Below are positions 61,201-64,000 of a DNA stretch of 64,000 nt, piece by piece. How positions within the stretch are numbered: position 1 is the stretch's first letter; every line of letters begins with the position of its first letter. Under the pieces are notes generated by a model. That model was not told the DNA's origin. It searched no databases and worked only from the letters and a program-made list of their open reading frames with translations. The DNA lies in assembly GCA_029204225.1 (NCBI GenBank), contig CM055097.1, positions 41,086,028-41,150,027 of the forward strand, written 5' to 3'. The stretch comes from Diphasiastrum complanatum (Eukaryota; Streptophyta; Lycopodiopsida; Lycopodiales; Lycopodiaceae). A program made the translations under genes and the position numbers.

Positions 61201-62171
61201 GTAAAGTATTCCTTATGTCTTGTCATGTGAGATGAGGCTCCACTATCAATCCACCAAGGATCATTATCATCTATGTTGGCTAACAAACTTGAAGTCATAA
61301 CAAGTGATTCACATGTGTTATGTTCTTCCTCATCTATTGTAAGATTTCCTTGCCTCTCTCCTTGCTCTCTTTTCTTCTTATAACATTCATTTGCAAAATG
61401 ACCTTTTATCCCACAATAAAAGCACTTGAACTTTGACTTATTGTTCTTAGTAGAAGAGGAAGAGGAAGAGTGATCATCATGATCAAAGTTACCACCTTTG
61501 GACCATTTCCCTTTGCCTTTACCTTTGCCCTTGAATTTGCCTTTTGTGAAGAAAGCCTCTTCACCTCCACCTTGCAAGGATGCACCATCAAGCTTTGATT
61601 GCAACCTATGTTCTTCAGCCAATAAGATTTCTTGCAAGTCAACCACACTTGGCAAGACTCTTTGAATGGCAAAACTTTGCACAAGGTTAGCATGTTCATT
61701 TAGCAAACCATTCAACATAACTTGGACTATTTCACCATCTTTTATGTTCTCATCAATGCATGCTAAATCATCACTTAGGGACTTAACTCTCAAGATAAAT
61801 GCATGAGCACTTTCACCCTCTCTTTGCCTACTAGAAAATATTTGTCTCCTTAGGGTCAATACCCTAGATGTGGACTTTGATTCAAAGAGCTTCTTTAAGG
61901 CATTCCATGCCTCACTTGCACTTTGACACTTTCCAACTTCCTTGAGAAGTTCATTTGTAACATTCATTTTAATGATATGAAGAGCCCTTTTGGCCTTCTT
62001 ATCAAACCTTTGTTGCTCTTGAAGTGTGAGAGGTCTCTCTTCAATTTCTGCAACTATGTCCATGAGTTCATTCAACTCAAGTAAGGACTCCATCCTCACT
62101 TTCCAAGTAGAGTAGTTTGATGAACTCAACCTTTCACTAGACTCTAGCATGATCCCACCATTGGAAGCCAT
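58218..62171 (-). CDS. gag-pol: Co13 copia gag-pol polyprotein, 1317 residues
   Basis: This single open frame encodes all copia proteins in the order gag, protease, integrase, RT, RNase H. Gag (about 1-240) starts MASNGGIMLESSERL; the zinc knuckle CFYCGIKGHFANEC is near residue 248. The protease box WWIDSGASSHM is near 304. Integrase has WHKRLGHPN (about 439), CEHCALSKSH, and the D-D-E triad in LVHSDIH (about 500), LRSDNGGEY (about 565) and NGVAERKNRT (about 600). RT has TWRLVKLPK, DYDETFAPVAKM, QMDVTNAFLNGDLEED and YVDDIILSGG (about 987). RNase H has SDSDFAGD (about 1150), SLSSTEAEYKAL and VADIFTKPLGKD. Length is usual for the family. No defect is visible, so an active element is plausible. 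The stop TGA overlaps the 3' LTR. Confidence 0.96.
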   Translation of the reverse strand: MASNGGIMLESSERLSSSNYSTWKVRMESLLELNELMDIVAEIEERPLTLQEQQRFDKKAKRALHIIKMNVTNELLKEVGKCQSASEAWNALKKLFESKSTSRVLTLRRQIFSSRQREGESAHAFILRVKSLSDDLACIDENIKDGEIVQVMLNGLLNEHANLVQSFAIQRVLPSVVDLQEILLAEEHRLQSKLDGASLQGGGEEAFFTKGKFKGKGKGKGKWSKGGNFDHDDHSSSSSSTKNNKSKFKCFYCGIKGHFANECYKKKREQGERQGNLTIDEEEHNTCESLVMTSSLLANIDDNDPWWIDSGASSHMTRHKEYFTSLLSYEGEGNIIYTANDGQCDIKGIGTIPISLSTNRKANLENVLYIPSITKNLLSVSQMIDKGLDVEFIGDACLISKCGSLIAQGRRHGKLFKLDACVISNHEGCMAREQLTNQEVWHKRLGHPNFKSLEVMAKKELVLGLPKSLVANNSVCEHCALSKSHRLAYSRSTSRSKEAFQLVHSDIHSSSTTSNGGAKMYATFIDDFSRYTWIYLLKSKDEVFAAFVKFKNEMENQFNTKIKCLRSDNGGEYTSNRFKDFCIAHGIKREMSSPRTPQQNGVAERKNRTLCECAKAMRLHANLAKSFWGEALACANYLCNRWTSASLDGKTSHEVLYGRRPSVKHCRIFGCTCFVNITLDDRTKEDPSSKKGVFVGYSEVSKAYKVYIPSTKKVVISRDVIFHEENVSNVVDVDVDVPTNHHDVQDVLDEDGDATPKQTSRKTQRQRAKPSRLTYDEKGKQVVDNSNFAFLTSFDEPTCVGEAIQKKEWIQAMDHEHQALIKSNTWRLVKLPKDKKAIGCKWIFKIKTNQDGSINKYKARLVAKGYAQEYGIDYDETFAPVAKMVTIRILISLATLYDWDMWQMDVTNAFLNGDLEEDIYMEQPEGYVSHDEPNHVCYLQKSLYGLKQAPRSWYAKLNSFLLSQNVVMSEYDHSLYFRLNENDITLLLIYVDDIILSGGNNLDIDEIKMALKREFEIQDLGKLHYILGIEIIRTSKSTFICQEKYVNSILKRFHMEDCKVVSTPMESNVKLTTRSNERSFKDITLYRKLIGSLIWLTITRPDLSFVVGKLSQFMQDPSEAHWKLGKRVLRYISGSRDFGILYGGTTPNLCGFSDSDFAGDQMDRKSTSAFAIYLGDGVVSWLSKKQPTISLSSTEAEYKALTTCTKEILWIKRMLLDLHLLEPEKTPIILCDNLSAQSLASNPVFHARSKHIEIAHHFVRDQVIAKEVELQHVSSKECVADIFTKPLGKDLYLMHRSNLGMCSKTMLKLASNVEEGV

Positions 62172-63330
62172 GATTCTAATGTTTCTTCAACTTTTAGGTT
62201 CTGTCCTAAAGCACTTAGCACTCACTTTTCTCTCAACAAATGATAGATAAAGAGATCTATGAAGATTTAGGACCCTAAAACACTTCTATCTTGAACCTAG
62301 ATGGTTTCCAAGCATAGAAAGGAAGATTGAAACACATGCAACACTTTGCACACACTAAGAATGGATTACAAAATCAAACCAACCTGAACACACTCTTGCT
62401 TAAGCTCTCAAACTTTCCAGCAAGTGACCAAATCAAGTTATGGTGTGAAGAGTTACTTGCATTCTTAGAAAATACCCAAAACTAGGATGCCAAGATTACC
62501 TAGTAATGAACAAACTTGATCAACATATGATCAACACACTAAGATATTGATTCAACCTGTAAAACCACATGTAAACCACACTTCTAAAAGTTTATAAACT
62601 CCAGCAAGTGATAAATACAAGATTTAGAGGTGAATGAATGAGCACACTTAGTGAATCACAAGACTAGCTTCACTATCTTGTCAAATCTTGGTGTTTAGAT
62701 GTAGATCTAAGATCACTTCACATGAGAATGTTCCTCAACCTGTTAAGAACCTGAAAACACACTTGCATAATGGTTAACACCTTCCAGCAAATGCTCCAAT
62801 CAAATTACATAAGGAGAGTTACTTACATGCTCAACAAAGTACACCAAAATTTATGCCAAAATTGATGACAATCTTTACAATATGCTCTTCACAATGGAGC
62901 TTACAATATGTTCACCCAAAAAAGGGGATCTTTCATCCAAATGGGAGCTTTGCTCAGCCTTTAGGAGAATTACAACTCACTCAAAAGAGCATTTGTCATC
63001 CACTTAAGGAGAAGTTTCATCCACTTAAGGAGAGTGTTCATCCAAGAATGGAGATTGTCAACAATAGGATTGAAAAGAACATTGTTAGTATTGAATATGC
63101 ACAAGCCTCACAATCACAAATGATTAGGTGTTATGATCTGATCCAAAATAGTTTCTTTTCAGCCTCTGATCTTCAATAGACCTGAAATATGCTTTTGATC
63201 CACAAGTTCAACTCACAAAACAAAGGTTAGTAAGATTTGATCAATAAAGCAATGCAAAATCATGCTAGAACTTGATCAAACATCCAAATATCACCAAAAA
63301 TGGAATACTTACTGTAAATAGAAGCCAACC
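62172..63330 (-). other. Co13 leader, with a 21-bp tandem repeat
   Basis: 1.16 kb between PBS and gag, long for a copia. At 62997-63045 a 21-bp unit starting CATCCACTTAAGGAGA occurs twice in tandem and begins a third time; related CATCCA words flank it. A 108-codon plus-strand frame across it is antisense to the element and not supported as a gene. Confidence 0.6.
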
Positions 63331-63343
63331 AGCTCTGATACCA
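63331..63343 (-). promoter_or_regulatory. Co13 primer-binding site
   Basis: TGGTATCAGAGCT on the minus strand, directly after the 5' LTR; the first 12 bases match the consensus perfectly. Confidence 0.94.
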
Positions 63344-63998
63344 TGTGAAAAATACAGATCCTAAGTGGATCTAAACTCCAAGATCATTGGCTTGAATGCT
63401 TGCACTCCAAACTACATAAGCTAGGAATTGGCAACACATTCTATGCTACCTAGAATGCAAAGAACTTGATCAAAAAGCATTTATCACAAATGGAAACTTC
63501 CATAAACATCAAGTGCGGCCCAAAATAGCATTATACAGTCCATAATACATCAGCCTACCACTTTTGGAAAGCACCTAAGATCATACACAATAGCTTGAAG
63601 ACAATACACACAACAATGCTCTCAATGGAGGAAGAAACAATGACAATGATCTATTGATCTCAATGAAGCATACAAAAGGTTTCTCCAACCTGTTCTCCAC
63701 GAGTTCCCTACTATTTATGGATGAGGAAGATGACTCTCTCTCCTCTCTCTAGAAGGTACTTGACCCTAGATATTCCCTATATAGGAAAAATAGCTAAAAA
63801 TGGCTTATATGACCAAAATACATCAAAATGGTCTCATTTTGAAGGGTATGAAGTTTGACACTTCATCATACTGAAAAAATACAGTAAATAAAAACATTGT
63901 GGCCTGGTTCACACGTGTGAAACTCCAGAACCAAAACTATTTACAATTTTAGCCAATTTAGGCCTCAAACTAGCTAGGAAATGTTGACAATTTTCACA
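63344..63998 (-). repeat. Co13 5' LTR
   Basis: 655 bp, identical by eye to 57568-58222. CACACGTGTG at 63910-63919. Two bases of flank (GT) remain before the window edge. Confidence 0.95.
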
Positions 63999-64000
63999 GT

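Larger units (their letters stand above)
57568..63998 (-). mobile_element. Co13: intact, apparently young copia element
   Basis: A 6.4-kb element with 655-bp LTRs at 57568-58222 and 63344-63998 in which I find no difference by eye. Ends are TGTGAAAA and TTTTCACA. The left flank is GTATA (57563-57567); the two bases that remain after the right LTR are GT, as a GTATA duplication would require. PBS, long leader, one uninterrupted polyprotein and PPT (GAAGAGGGAG) are all present. It inserted 6 bp outside Co12. It is the likeliest source of active enzymes in the window. Confidence 0.95.

Noticed and set aside
62853-63179. A 108-codon plus-strand frame with His-Pro-Leu-Lys repeats
   Set aside because: It lies antisense in the Co13 leader and reflects the 21-bp tandem repeat there.

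Overview
The window is plant nuclear DNA, A+T-rich, and consists almost entirely of nested, decaying LTR retrotransposons. The plant assignment rests on Ty1/copia and Ty3/gypsy polyproteins of plant type, on primer-binding sites (PBS) that match the plant initiator-tRNA-Met consensus TGGTATCAGAGCC, and on one gypsy PBS of the TGGCGCCGTTGCCGGGGA type. I cannot name the species. I see no convincing host gene, rRNA gene, CRISPR array or bacterial feature. Element names (Gy = gypsy, Co = copia) are local to this report.

Layout. 1-9218: gypsy fragments Gy1 (+) and Gy2 (-); Co1 (1934-7960, +) sits in what looks like the Gy2 LTR with a perfect 5-bp target duplication. 10085-24857: a telescoped nest. 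The outer minus-strand Co5 is broken by Co3 (minus, itself carrying Co4) and by Co6 (plus, itself carrying a 403-bp TRIM). 24858-28695: a possible CACTA-type fragment, Gy3 (+) and the 5' end of Co7 (-). 28696-33238: 4.5 kb with nothing recognisable. 33239-39201: a long (GA)n tract and Co8 (+). 39202-51735: Gy4, split by Co9, with the right half of both inverted relative to the left half; fragments Co10, Co11 and Gy5 lie between. 51736-57561: Co12 (-). 57568-63998: Co13 (-), structurally complete, with one open 1317-codon polyprotein and LTRs in which I see no difference.

How the parts relate. Co13 is the only element that looks autonomous. Co1 is a close relative whose reverse transcriptase is missing and replaced by about 1.07 kb of unrelated open reading frame. 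It still has matching LTRs and a target duplication, so it probably moved using enzymes supplied in trans. The TRIM has no coding capacity. It has LTRs, PBS, polypurine tract (PPT) and target duplication, and each 144-bp LTR contains a 73-bp tRNA-like cloverleaf. These two elements are the most unusual content. A third general pattern is an exact 10-bp palindrome, CACACGTGTG, found 12 times in the LTRs or leaders of several different copia families.
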